Assembly (NCBI GenBank): GCA_947600345.1
Contig: CANQGC010000196.1
Span: 1-5,828, forward strand
DNA length: 5,828 nucleotides
Source of the DNA: an uncultured Clostridia bacterium
GTDB taxonomy: Bacteria > Bacillota > Clostridia > Christensenellales > Aristaeellaceae
Direction of reading: 5' to 3'
Both the position numbers and the translations under genes were made by a program. This document shows positions 1 to 5,469 of this stretch, one piece after another (the stretch's first letter is position 1; each line of letters opens with the position of its first letter). Under the pieces are notes generated by a model. That model searched no databases and had not been told where the DNA came from. It saw only the letters and a program-made list of their open reading frames with translations.

Positions 1-2
1 CG

Positions 3-485
3 ATCATCGCCGTGGAGCCCAACGCCGCCCGCCGGGAGAAGGCGATCCGCCTGGGCGCGGACTTCGGCATCGACCCGCTGCGCGAGGATACCGATGCGCT
101 GCTGGCGGAGCATGGCGTGGAGTGCGTGGACCGGGTGATCGACTGCGCGGGGCTCGTCTCCACCAACGAGTACTCGGTGCGCTATGCCGGGCGCGGCGCG
201 GTGGTGATGCTCTTCGGCCTCACCGGCCCGGACGACGAGATGCGGCTGAAGCCCTTCGAGCTGTTCCAGAAGGAGTTGACGGTCAGGGGCTGCTTCGTGA
301 ACCCCGACACGCTGGCGCGCTCGCTGGACCTGATGCGCGCGGGCATCGTGCGCACGGAGGAGATCATCACCCAGGTGGTGGACCTGGAGGACATCGCGGA
401 CGTGTTTGCCCAGCGGCTCTACGCCAGGGACGGCAAGGTGCTGATCCGCTGCGGCAAGTTTGACGAGGAAGAGGAGGCAAAATAA
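3..485 (+). CDS. Zinc-type medium-chain alcohol/polyol dehydrogenase, C-terminal part (5' end outside window)
   Basis: The reading frame is open from the first bases, so this is the C-terminal 160 residues of a longer protein (family members are usually about 340-360 aa). The piece starts in the second strand of the Rossmann fold: IIAVEPN followed by a basic helix and LGAD, the usual medium-chain dehydrogenase pattern. The acidic Glu at the end of that strand (residue 5 of the fragment) normally contacts the adenosine ribose and favours NAD(H) over NADP(H). The typical C-terminal features follow: a segment around FGLTGPDD, the RGCFVNPDTLARSLDLM helix region, and a final DGKVLIRCG strand. The catalytic zinc ligands lie in the missing N-terminal half, so zinc dependence and substrate cannot be verified. 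The stop codon is one base before the next gene, an aldo/keto reductase, so the two are almost certainly cotranscribed. It is likely a cytoplasmic dehydrogenase of a polyol, sugar alcohol or similar secondary alcohol. Confidence 0.85.
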   Translation: MIAVEPNAARREKAIRLGADFGIDPLREDTDALLAEHGVECVDRVIDCAGLVSTNEYSVRYAGRGAVVMLFGLTGPDDEMRLKPFELFQKELTVRGCFVNPDTLARSLDLMRAGIVRTEEIITQVVDLEDIADVFAQRLYARDGKVLIRCGKFDEEEEAK

Positions 486-486
486 C

Positions 487-1512
487 ATGACGTTCATCGA
501 TCCCAAACTCGTGCCCAAGTTCAAGCTGTCCAGCGGCGCGGAGGTTCCCGTCGTGGGCATGGGCACCTTCGGCAACGATCGCTTCACGCCGGAGCAGGTG
601 GGCGCGGCGGTGAAGGGCGCGGCCCTGGCGGGCTACCGCTTCTTCGACTGCGCCGCGGCCTACCAGAACGAACCGGACATCGGCGAAGCGCTGGCCTCGG
701 CGATGGCAGAGGGCGGCATCCCCCGGGAGGAGCTGTTCATCAGCTCCAAGGTCTGGAACGACATGCACGGCCGGGGCGACGTGCTCATCGCCTGCGCGAA
801 GACGCTGAAGGACCTGCGGCTGGACTACCTGGACGGCTACATGGTTCACTGGCCCTTCCCGAACTACCATCCGCCGGGATGCGCCCGGGACTACCGCAAT
901 CCGAACTCCCACCCCTTCCTGCTGGACGAGTTCATGGAGACCTGGCGGCAGATGGAGCGGCTGGTGGAGCTCGGCCTGGTGAAGCACATCGGCGTATCGA
1001 ACATGACGGAGGCGAAGCTGCGCGCGATGCTGCCGCTGTGCCGCATCCGGCCGGAGTTCAACGAGGTGGAGCTGCACCCCGGCTTCCAGCAGCCGGAGCT
1101 GTTCGATTTCTGCCAGCGCGAGGGGATACTGATGATCGGCTTCTGTCCGCTGGGCTCGCCCACGCGGCCTGCCCGGGACAAGCTGCCCGACGACGTGAAC
1201 GTGATGGAGATGCCGGAGGTGGTGGAGATCGCCAGGGCCCACGGCGTGCACCCGGCGCTGATCTGCATCAAGTGGGCGGTGCGCAGGGGCCACATGCCGA
1301 TCCCGTTCTCCATCTATGAAAACGAATACGTGAGCAACCTGCGCTGCGTCACCGAGGACCCGCTGACTGACGCGGAGTTCGAGACGCTCACGCGCATCGA
1401 CACCGGCCGCCGGATCATCAAGGCCCAGAACTTCCTCTGGCCCGGCGCGGCGGGATGGGAGAATTTGTGGGATTTGAACGGGGAGATCGATTGCACGGGG
1501 TGGAAGGGGTAA
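487..1512 (+). CDS. Aldo/keto reductase (AKR superfamily)
   Basis: This is a complete 341-residue TIM-barrel oxidoreductase that interconverts carbonyls and alcohols with a nicotinamide cofactor in the cytoplasm. The AKR tetrad is visible: Asp54 and Tyr59 in FFDCAAAYQNE, Lys88 in SSKVWN and His121 in MVHWP. The later barrel motifs GLVKHIGVSN (163-172), EFNEVELHP (190-198) and IGFCPLGSP (217-225) are also present. In the cofactor loop the usual IPKS is IPFS (Phe274 instead of Lys) and the downstream Arg position is acidic, so the pocket for the NADPH 2'-phosphate looks altered and NADH use is plausible. I chose ATG 487 because GAGGAGG (471-477) sits nine bases upstream; an in-frame TTG at 460 would overlap the preceding gene and add an unrelated basic stretch. 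It is coupled to the upstream dehydrogenase with a one-base gap, which suggests two steps on one polyol, sugar or ketone. The true substrate is not readable from the sequence. Confidence 0.9.
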   Translation: MTFIDPKLVPKFKLSSGAEVPVVGMGTFGNDRFTPEQVGAAVKGAALAGYRFFDCAAAYQNEPDIGEALASAMAEGGIPREELFISSKVWNDMHGRGDVLIACAKTLKDLRLDYLDGYMVHWPFPNYHPPGCARDYRNPNSHPFLLDEFMETWRQMERLVELGLVKHIGVSNMTEAKLRAMLPLCRIRPEFNEVELHPGFQQPELFDFCQREGILMIGFCPLGSPTRPARDKLPDDVNVMEMPEVVEIARAHGVHPALICIKWAVRRGHMPIPFSIYENEYVSNLRCVTEDPLTDAEFETLTRIDTGRRIIKAQNFLWPGAAGWENLWDLNGEIDCTGWKG

Positions 1513-1541
1513 GGCCTCGCCGTAACCCCAGAAGGGAGAAT

Positions 1542-1564
1542 CCAAGGAACCTCAGGTTCCTTGG
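1542..1564. repeat. Palindrome 1, left copy (11-bp arms, 1-base centre)
   Basis: CCAAGGAACCT and AGGTTCCTTGG surround a single C. An identical palindrome with G at the centre lies at 1963-1985. The loop is too short for a normal RNA hairpin without opening a few inner pairs, and no T-run follows, so it is not a standard terminator. Confidence 0.85.
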
Positions 1565-1572
1565 CAGGAATT

Positions 1573-1595
1573 CTTAAGGGACAGAGTCCCTTAAG
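1573..1595. repeat. Palindrome 2, left copy (10-bp arms, 3-base loop)
   Basis: The arms CTTAAGGGAC and GTCCCTTAAG enclose AGA. This is the inner partner of palindrome 1 in the left repeat module. The right copy at 1932-1954 has compensating changes within its arms, which keeps the pairing intact and argues that the fold matters. Confidence 0.85.
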
Positions 1596-1600
1596 CAGGT

Positions 1601-1615
1601 CTGGGCGGAGCCCAG
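1601..1615. repeat. Small GC hairpin
   Basis: CTGGGC and GCCCAG flank GGA (6-bp stem, 3-base loop), directly after the left repeat module. It is unique to the left side; the right module is followed instead by the large 23-bp-arm hairpin. Confidence 0.5.
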
Positions 1616-1626
1616 CGTCACCCAAA

Positions 1627-1695
1627 CGGCCCGCGGCGTTCAATCTTAGATGGGCAATTCGAACCAACGTTCCATCGCCTCCATGCCGCGGGCCG
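1627..1695. repeat. Inverted repeat with 11-bp GC arms and a 47-base interior
   Basis: CGGCCCGCGGC (1627-1637) pairs with GCCGCGGGCCG (1685-1695). A weaker 5-bp stem of GATGG/CCATC type lies inside. The interior contains TTCGAA flanked by sequence resembling a tRNA T-loop on the minus strand, but no tRNA fold can be completed. Confidence 0.55.
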
Positions 1696-1706
1696 CTCGA
1701 AGCGTC

Positions 1707-1744
1707 TTTTGAAAAGGGAAGCCGAATGGCTTCCCTTTTCAAAA
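1707..1744. terminator. Bidirectional Rho-independent terminator between convergent genes
   Basis: A perfect 17-bp stem (1707-1723 with 1728-1744) encloses the tetraloop GAAT. The GC-containing core GGGAAGCC/GGCTTCCC is flanked by an A-run on one side and a T-run on the other, so on either strand a stable stem is followed by TTTTC. That is the layout of a bidirectional intrinsic terminator. It would serve the oxidoreductase pair on the plus strand and the beta-helix protein gene on the minus strand. Imperfect pairing continues outwards (GCTCGAAGCG-like arms on both sides). The T-tract is short. Confidence 0.65.
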
Positions 1745-1770
1745 CAGCAAACGGATGCTTCGTTCGAGCC

Positions 1771-1874
1771 CGCCGAACGTTTCAATTACCTTCCTAAGCT
1801 GCGAATAAGAATGCAAACGCTTCGTGCTTGCCTAAGCCATAGCTTCCTTATAGAATGTAGAGGAGACGCCGTAT
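1771..1874. other. AT-richer interior of the repeat element, no gene
   Basis: About 100 bases, clearly poorer in G and C than the neighbouring genes. No coding frame, RNA gene or strong repeat is visible. The only signals are a weak promoter-like pair (TTGCCT at 1828, TATAGA at 1849, spacing 15) and GACGCCGT at 1865, which can pair with the left arm of the following hairpin. Confidence 0.5.
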
Positions 1875-1933
1875 AGGCACCACCGCACAGAACGGCGTCG
1901 CCTGACGTGCCGCCGTTCTGTGCGGTGGTGCCT
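1875..1933. repeat. Large perfect hairpin (23-bp arms, 13-base loop)
   Basis: Bases 1875-1897 are the exact reverse complement of 1911-1933, with a 13-base loop. The arms are GC-rich (GGCACCACCGCACAG and beyond), so the hairpin would be very stable in RNA or single-stranded DNA. Its right arm overlaps the first bases of palindrome 2' by two bases. No T-run follows on the plus strand. On the minus strand it follows both palindromes of the beta-helix gene's 3' module. Confidence 0.85.
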
Positions 1934-1954
1934 TAAGGGGCTTTGCCCCTTAAG
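1932..1954. repeat. Palindrome 2', right copy (10-bp arms, 3-base loop)
   Basis: CTTAAGGGGC and GCCCCTTAAG enclose TTT. It corresponds to palindrome 2 at 1573-1595, with an A/T pair replaced by G/C in the stem. Confidence 0.85.
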
Positions 1955-1962
1955 AATCCTCA

Positions 1963-1985
1963 CCAAGGAACCTGAGGTTCCTTGG
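1963..1985. repeat. Palindrome 1', right copy (11-bp arms, 1-base centre)
   Basis: The same palindrome as 1542-1564, here centred on G. It is part of the exact 44-bp inverted repeat whose outer end lies about 18 bases beyond the stop codon of the beta-helix protein gene. Confidence 0.85.
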
Positions 1986-2023
1986 ATTCTCCCTTCTGGG
2001 GTTACGCTGGGGCCTTCTGCCAG

Positions 2024-3937
2024 TTACCGGCCCCAGCGGCCACTGTTCCTTGCGGAAACCTCCGTAACCGTCACTGTCCGCGTCTGTTCCCCTGCGGAGA
2101 CCGTCACCGCATCCCCGATCTTAATTTCCGGACAGCTGAACACCACCGACGAAAAATCCTTCGCCGCGCTGTGGGAAATCAGCTCCTTTCCATCCGCTTT
2201 GGTCACGCTCAGCGCACTTCCCGCCGGAACAAACTCCTCAAAGTTCACTTGCAGGCTCGCCTGCTCGGAGCCCGCGTCGAAGCTCTCCGCCATGCCCGCC
2301 GCGCCGATGGCCAGCACTGTGCCGCTGGAGATTTGGCAGCTTCCGCCGGATTCCGAGCCGGAGTCGAGCGCTCCGTTGCCGCTGTGAGACGGGCCGTCCA
2401 CGATGGTGAGGCCGCCCTCGATGCGAATGTCGCTGTTGGAGTCCAGGCCGTCGCCCTCGGCGTTGACGCGGATTTCGCCGCCGGTGATTCGCAGAACGGG
2501 CGTCTCGCCCTCCTCTTCCGGCTGCGCGTCCTGGAATGGTCCGCGGCCCCGGAACGTCTGCGCGCCGCCGTTGGCGTTCAGGCCGTCGTCCGTGGCGGTC
2601 ACGGAGATATTGCCGCCGGTGATGGCGATTTGGTTCGCCTCGATGCCCTCGTAGGAGGTCTCGATCGCGATTGCGCCCGCGCCGATGCGCAGGCTGTCGT
2701 CGGCGTGCACTCCGTCGTCGCCGGAGGAGAGAGTCAGGCTGCCGCCGGTGATTTCCACGTCGCCGTCCGCGTGGAGCGCGTTGTCCGAGGCGTCCACGGC
2801 GATGCTGCCCCCGGATACGCGCAGTATGCCGCCGCTCTTGAGTCCCTTCGCGCCGTCGGGTTCCGCCTCCTCCGCCGCGGAGGCGGCGTTTGCCTCGCCG
2901 GGGGCGTCGGGAATTTCGCCGGGCGCGCCGCCAGAGGGAGGAAGACTGTCGGGGTTCTCTCCGAAACCACCGGGCGCTTCGCCGGAATTATCGCTGGGCG
3001 GGGTGGGCGCTTCGCTGGGTTCGCCGGGAAGGTCGCCGCGATCGCGTTTCCGGCCTCCGCCGAAGCCCTTGAATCTGCCGCCGAAGCCGCGCCCGCCGAA
3101 TTCCTCCTCGTGGGCCGGGGCGTTCGCGCTGCCGCCGCCGGATTGGATTTTGAGCTCGCCGCCGGAGATGTTCAGCAGCGCCTCGGCCTGCACGCCGTCC
3201 CCGGCGCTGACGATTTCGAGCTTGCCGCCCGATACGCTCACGGCGCCGTTGCCCTCGCCCTCGGTCTCATCCGAGACCACGCCGTCGCCGCCGCAGGTGA
3301 TCTTCAGTTCGCCGCCGGAGATGGTGGCGGAATCCTTGCCTTTGACGCCGTTGCGCACGGCCTCGATCTCCAATTTGCCACCGGAGATGGTCAGATCGTC
3401 GCTGCAATGGATGCCGTTGTTGATGTAGCCGCCCACGAACAGCGCGCCCGCGCCCTCGATGGTCAGATCGTCCTTCGCGTGGATTGCACCGCCTTCTGCG
3501 TCCGCATCGACGGCGCTGCCGTCCAGCGCTGCCGGGCTGCCGCTGGTGACGCGGTTGACGCTGCCCTCGGGAAGCAGCAGCGTGACGATGCCCGCGTTCT
3601 CGACGCAGATGGCGCTGCCGGACGGGTTCGAAATATCGACGCCGTCCAGCGCCAGCGTCACGCGCGATTTGCCGTCCGCGTCCACGACGAGCTGCCCTTC
3701 GAGCGCCCCGTGCAGGCGGTAGCTGCCGCCGGAGGTGATCGTGACGGTCTCGCCCTCCCGCTTGACGCCCGAGGGCATCGCCTCCGGAGCGGCGGCGAGG
3801 TCGATCTCCGCCGCGCCGGGGAGCGCTGCTTCGCCCGGTTGAACCGCGTCCTGGGCGAGCGCGCAGAAGGCCAGCGCGAATATCGCCAGCGCCAGAACCG
3901 CGCAGAGCGCCCGGCTGCGCATCCTCTCCATGTCCAT
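2024..3937 (-). CDS. Secreted carbohydrate-binding beta-helix protein (Cthe_2159 / PF14262 type)
   Basis: A 637-residue extracellular protein. Residues 1-28 form a signal peptide: basic start, hydrophobic LALAIFALAF core and an ALA-QDA signal peptidase I site; no lipobox fits. Residues about 60-130 carry the family's opening GSYRLHG...VTLALDGVDI pattern. Repeated beta-helix rungs follow, of the type I(S/T)GG-x-L-x-I...DGV-x-A-x-D, at about 150-265 and again at 370-535. Between them (about 266-369) lies a Gly/Arg-rich then Pro/Glu-rich linker. The C-terminal 85 or so residues (GMAESFD...FSSVVFSCPEIKIGDAVTV) match the usual family end domain. The characterised relative, Clostridium thermocellum Cthe_2159, is a calcium-containing parallel beta-helix that binds cellulose and polygalacturonate; the Asp-rich rung turns here fit metal binding. 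There is no cell-wall anchor. In Clostridia such genes often sit near polyphosphate-polymerase-like and CotH genes, but none is present here. The ligand is unknown. Confidence 0.85.
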   Translation of the reverse strand: MDMERMRSRALCAVLALAIFALAFCALAQDAVQPGEAALPGAAEIDLAAAPEAMPSGVKREGETVTITSGGSYRLHGALEGQLVVDADGKSRVTLALDGVDISNPSGSAICVENAGIVTLLLPEGSVNRVTSGSPAALDGSAVDADAEGGAIHAKDDLTIEGAGALFVGGYINNGIHCSDDLTISGGKLEIEAVRNGVKGKDSATISGGELKITCGGDGVVSDETEGEGNGAVSVSGGKLEIVSAGDGVQAEALLNISGGELKIQSGGGSANAPAHEEEFGGRGFGGRFKGFGGGRKRDRGDLPGEPSEAPTPPSDNSGEAPGGFGENPDSLPPSGGAPGEIPDAPGEANAASAAEEAEPDGAKGLKSGGILRVSGGSIAVDASDNALHADGDVEITGGSLTLSSGDDGVHADDSLRIGAGAIAIETSYEGIEANQIAITGGNISVTATDDGLNANGGAQTFRGRGPFQDAQPEEEGETPVLRITGGEIRVNAEGDGLDSNSDIRIEGGLTIVDGPSHSGNGALDSGSESGGSCQISSGTVLAIGAAGMAESFDAGSEQASLQVNFEEFVPAGSALSVTKADGKELISHSAAKDFSSVVFSCPEIKIGDAVTVSAGEQTRTVTVTEVSARNSGRWGR

Positions 3938-3944
3938 TGTCCCG

Positions 3945-3953
3945 CCTTCCTCC
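3945..3953 (-). promoter_or_regulatory. Ribosome binding site that fixes the start of the beta-helix gene
   Basis: Read on the minus strand this is GGAGGAAGG, seven bases before ATG 3935-3937. An in-frame ATG at 3953-3955 lies upstream of, and partly within, this site and has no Shine-Dalgarno sequence of its own. The downstream start, which begins MDMERMRSR, is therefore preferred, removing six residues (MEEGGT) from the longest possible product. Confidence 0.7.
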
Positions 3954-3973
3954 ATCCTATTTAGAATGGATTC

Positions 3974-4000
3974 TCTCCCGGCGCGGGAGAATTATCCCGC
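3974..4000 (-). promoter_or_regulatory. Two mutually exclusive hairpins in the beta-helix gene leader
   Basis: TCTCCCG (3974-3980) pairs with CGGGAGA (3984-3990). GCGGGA (3983-3988) can instead pair with TCCCGC (3995-4000). The two stems share the middle segment and cannot form together. They lie 37-63 bases upstream of the start codon, within the likely 5' untranslated region. Candidate -10 sequences on the minus strand are TATGAT (4015-4020) and GATAAT (3991-3996), but neither has a convincing -35, so the promoter is unassigned. Confidence 0.4.
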
Positions 4001-4075
4001 AGCCGGTCCAGTTTATCATACACCCCCGGCGTGACCGAAGTGCGAACCGGCGATGAATAAATTGGAAACTCTTCA

Positions 4076-4112
4076 CCCTCCGCCCTTTTTGCGGAGGGCT
4101 TCGCCCGTCCGC
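4076..4112. repeat. Three-arm palindromic repeat with competing hairpins
   Basis: CCCTCCGC (4076-4083) pairs perfectly with GCGGAGGG (4091-4098) across a 7-base loop. The same right arm can alternatively fold forward: GCGGA/TCCGC and GGGC/GCCC (4091-4112, one bulged G). It lies upstream of the regulator's promoter, so it is not in that transcript. The arrangement resembles short dispersed palindromic repeats, and a role in transcription from either side is not evident. Confidence 0.55.
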
Positions 4113-4146
4113 GTGGGTAAATTCTTCACGACCTCCCGATTCCCGC

Positions 4147-4175
4147 TTGACAGGCGGGGAAATTCGCGGTATAGT
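4147..4175 (+). promoter_or_regulatory. Sigma-70-type promoter of the MarR-TSUP operon
   Basis: A perfect -35 TTGACA (4147-4152), 17-base spacer and -10 TATAGT (4170-4175). The start codon is 51 bases after the -10. The -35 lies in the loop of a short inverted repeat, CCCGC (4142-4146) and GCGGG (4154-4158), a position where a bound protein could block polymerase. Confidence 0.85.
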
Positions 4176-4178
4176 TCT

Positions 4179-4191
4179 CAATTGAACGTTC
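4179..4191 (+). promoter_or_regulatory. Candidate MarR operator just after the -10
   Basis: Two overlapping perfect palindromes, CAATTG (4179-4184) and GAACGTTC (4184-4191), lie across the likely transcription start of the regulator's own promoter. MarR proteins commonly repress themselves from such sites. A similar ATTGTGAACG occurs at the same place in the promoter at 5470-5497. The assignment is inference. Confidence 0.4.
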
Positions 4192-4226
4192 TGTTTCGAA
4201 CCATATATCGGAAGGGAAGTGAGCGC

Positions 4227-4673
4227 ATGAGCGCGCCCTGGGGAATTTGGGACATGCAGTTTCCGCTGCGGTCGCTGTATTCGCTGTGCGTGGAGCCGGT
4301 GTGCAAGGGCTTCGGCGTGACCCGCACGGAGCTGGACATACTCCTGTTCCTGGCGAACAATCCGCGCCACGATACCGCGGCGGAGATCGCGGAAGTGCGG
4401 CACCTGGCGAAGTCGCACGTGTCCACGTCGCTCAAGTCGCTGGAGGCGAGCGGCTACGTCGCCAAGTTCCCCGGGGAGGACGACCGGCGGATGGTGCGGC
4501 TGAAGCTGACGCAGCGCGCGGACGCGGTGGTCGCCGAGGGGCGGCGCTGCCAGCGGGAGTTCTTCGAGATCGTGACCGGCGGGCTGAGCGAGGAGGATCA
4601 CCGGCGGCTGCGGGGCTACTTCTCCTGCATGGAGCAAAACATCAAGCAATATTTGGAGGTGCGCGCGAAGTGA
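4227..4673 (+). CDS. MarR-family transcriptional regulator
   Basis: A 148-residue winged helix-turn-helix repressor of normal MarR length that would act as a dimer on DNA in the cytoplasm. Helix-turn-helix region: TRTELDILLFL (32-42), AAEIAEVRHLAKSHVSTSLKSLEASGYV (51-78, with the recognition helix around 63-74). The wing carries the conserved DDRR (85-88) followed by VRLKLTQRAD. The flanking helices (about 9-27 and 99-148) are the dimer region. Cys21, Cys26, Cys108 and Cys134 are present, so thiol-based sensing is possible but unproven. ATG 4227 follows GGAAGGGAAG (4210-4219); an upstream in-frame start would place the promoter inside the gene and is rejected. The next gene, a TSUP transporter, overlaps the stop by one base, so the regulator most likely controls this transporter and senses its substrate or a related compound. 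It probably binds its own promoter region. Confidence 0.9.
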   Translation: MSAPWGIWDMQFPLRSLYSLCVEPVCKGFGVTRTELDILLFLANNPRHDTAAEIAEVRHLAKSHVSTSLKSLEASGYVAKFPGEDDRRMVRLKLTQRADAVVAEGRRCQREFFEIVTGGLSEEDHRRLRGYFSCMEQNIKQYLEVRAK

Positions 4674-5440
4674 TGGCGAAGGTGCTGGTCTGCTTTCTGG
4701 CGGGGATCGGCGCGGGCCTGGGCACGGGATTTGCGGGCATGAGCGCGGCGGCGGTGATCAGTCCGATGCTGATTACCTTCCTGGGGATGCCGGCCTATCA
4801 GGCGGTGGGCATCGCGCTGGCCAGCGACGTGCTTGCCAGCGCCGTGAGCGCCTACACCTACGGCAGGAACGGGAACCTGGACATCCGCAACGGGCTGGTG
4901 ATGATGGCGGCGGTGCTGACGTTCACCTTCGTGGGAAGCTGGGTGGCGAGCCGGGTTCCCAACGCCACGATGGGCGGATTTTCGGTGTTCATGACGATGC
5001 TGCTGGGCATCAAATTCATCGTCAAGCCCGTGATGACCACCAAGGAGGCGATGGCGGCGGTCAGCGCGAGGAAGCGAATCGTGCAATCGCTGCTCTGCGG
5101 CAGCGGCATCGGCTTCATCTGCGGCTTCATCGGCGCGGGCGGCGGCATGATGATGCTGCTGATTCTGACCAGCGTGCTGGGTTACGAGCTCAAGACGGCG
5201 GTGGGCACCAGCGTGTTCATCATGAGCTTCACGGCCTTCACCGGGGCGATGAGCCACTTCGCCATCGGCGGCGTGCCGGACACCGGCTGCCTGGTGCTCT
5301 GCGTGGCATTCACGCTGCTCTGGGCGCGCATCGCGGCGCTGTTCGCCAACCGGGCCACGCCCAAGACGCTGAACCGCGCCGTGGGCGTGGTGCTCACGGT
5401 GCTGGGCGCGGCGATACTGACCGTGAACCTGCTCCGCTGA
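4673..5440 (+). CDS. TSUP-family (TauE/SafE-type) membrane transporter
   Basis: A 255-residue integral membrane protein with about eight hydrophobic segments in two related halves, the usual size and layout of PF01925. The second-half signature is clear, GFICGFIGAGGGMMMLLIL (147-165), followed by a small-residue-rich helix through GTSVFIMSFTAFTGAMSHF (178-196). The matching first-half segment is GAGLGTGFAGMSAAAVISP (13-31), where GMSA replaces the usual triple glycine. A basic loop (KEAMAAVSARKR, 124-135) joins the halves and probably faces the cytoplasm. Family members move sulfite, sulfoacetate, taurine-related sulfonates or organic anions; the substrate here cannot be read. The ATG shares its A with the regulator's TGA stop, so translation is coupled, with GGAGGT (4655-4660) twelve bases upstream. 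No clear terminator follows. Confidence 0.85.
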   Translation: MAKVLVCFLAGIGAGLGTGFAGMSAAAVISPMLITFLGMPAYQAVGIALASDVLASAVSAYTYGRNGNLDIRNGLVMMAAVLTFTFVGSWVASRVPNATMGGFSVFMTMLLGIKFIVKPVMTTKEAMAAVSARKRIVQSLLCGSGIGFICGFIGAGGGMMMLLILTSVLGYELKTAVGTSVFIMSFTAFTGAMSHFAIGGVPDTGCLVLCVAFTLLWARIAALFANRATPKTLNRAVGVVLTVLGAAILTVNLLR

Positions 5441-5469
5441 TTTTGCCCCGGGAGGAGCGCGGCGGCGGA

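Larger units (their letters stand above)
1511..2016. repeat. Hairpin-rich intergenic element bounded by a 44-bp exact inverted repeat
   Basis: Bases 1521-1564 are the exact reverse complement of 1963-2006 (44 of 44). The match continues imperfectly out to 1511 and 2016. Each arm contains the 23-bp palindrome described separately and is followed inwards by a second palindrome of the form CTTAAGGG-loop-CCCTTAAG, which differs slightly between the two sides. The 5'-to-3' order seen by a transcript leaving the left gene is the same as that leaving the right gene, so each convergent gene is followed by one copy of the same module. The interior (1596-1931) holds further hairpins, a terminator and an AT-richer stretch, but no believable gene. 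No target-site duplication is evident. It could be a MITE-like element, two inserted copies of a dispersed palindromic repeat, or an invertible segment. Confidence 0.8.

Noticed and set aside
367..1545. 392-residue minus-strand open frame opposite the aldo/keto reductase
   Set aside because: It is a high-GC shadow of a clear family gene: Arg/His/Leu-rich, with no recognisable motif and no ribosome binding site.
1620..1700. tRNA-like sequence (minus strand GGTTCGAAT with GC-rich ends)
   Set aside because: The T-loop-like bases lack a matching 5-bp stem and no acceptor, D or anticodon arms can be assembled; the GC ends form a simple inverted repeat.
1561..1797. 78-residue open frame within the repeat element
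   Set aside because: It runs through palindromes and the terminator. Its similarity to frames at 1920-2387 and 1314-1742 comes only from the repeated DNA, not from protein conservation.
1521..2006. CRISPR array or insertion sequence as an explanation for the repeats
   Set aside because: The repeats are inverted, not direct with regular spacers, and no transposase frame exists between the arms. No target-site duplication is seen at either boundary.
1920..2387. 155-residue plus-strand frame across the right repeat arm
   Set aside because: Starts in the large hairpin and continues antisense to the beta-helix gene; no ribosome binding site and no family features.
1982..3964. 660-residue plus-strand open frame opposite the beta-helix gene
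   Set aside because: Ala/Arg/Gly-rich low-complexity translation with no domain. The opposite strand encodes a signal peptide, family rungs and a family C-terminal domain, so this is an antisense shadow.
4053..4226. Longer N-terminus for the MarR protein
   Set aside because: It would make the promoter (4147-4175) and a palindromic repeat part of the coding sequence and give an atypical N-terminal extension. ATG 4227 has a good ribosome binding site and gives normal family length.
5441..5469. Terminator after the transporter gene
   Set aside because: A TTTT run follows the stop, but no stem precedes it and the GC-rich bases after it have no T-run; no intrinsic terminator can be supported.
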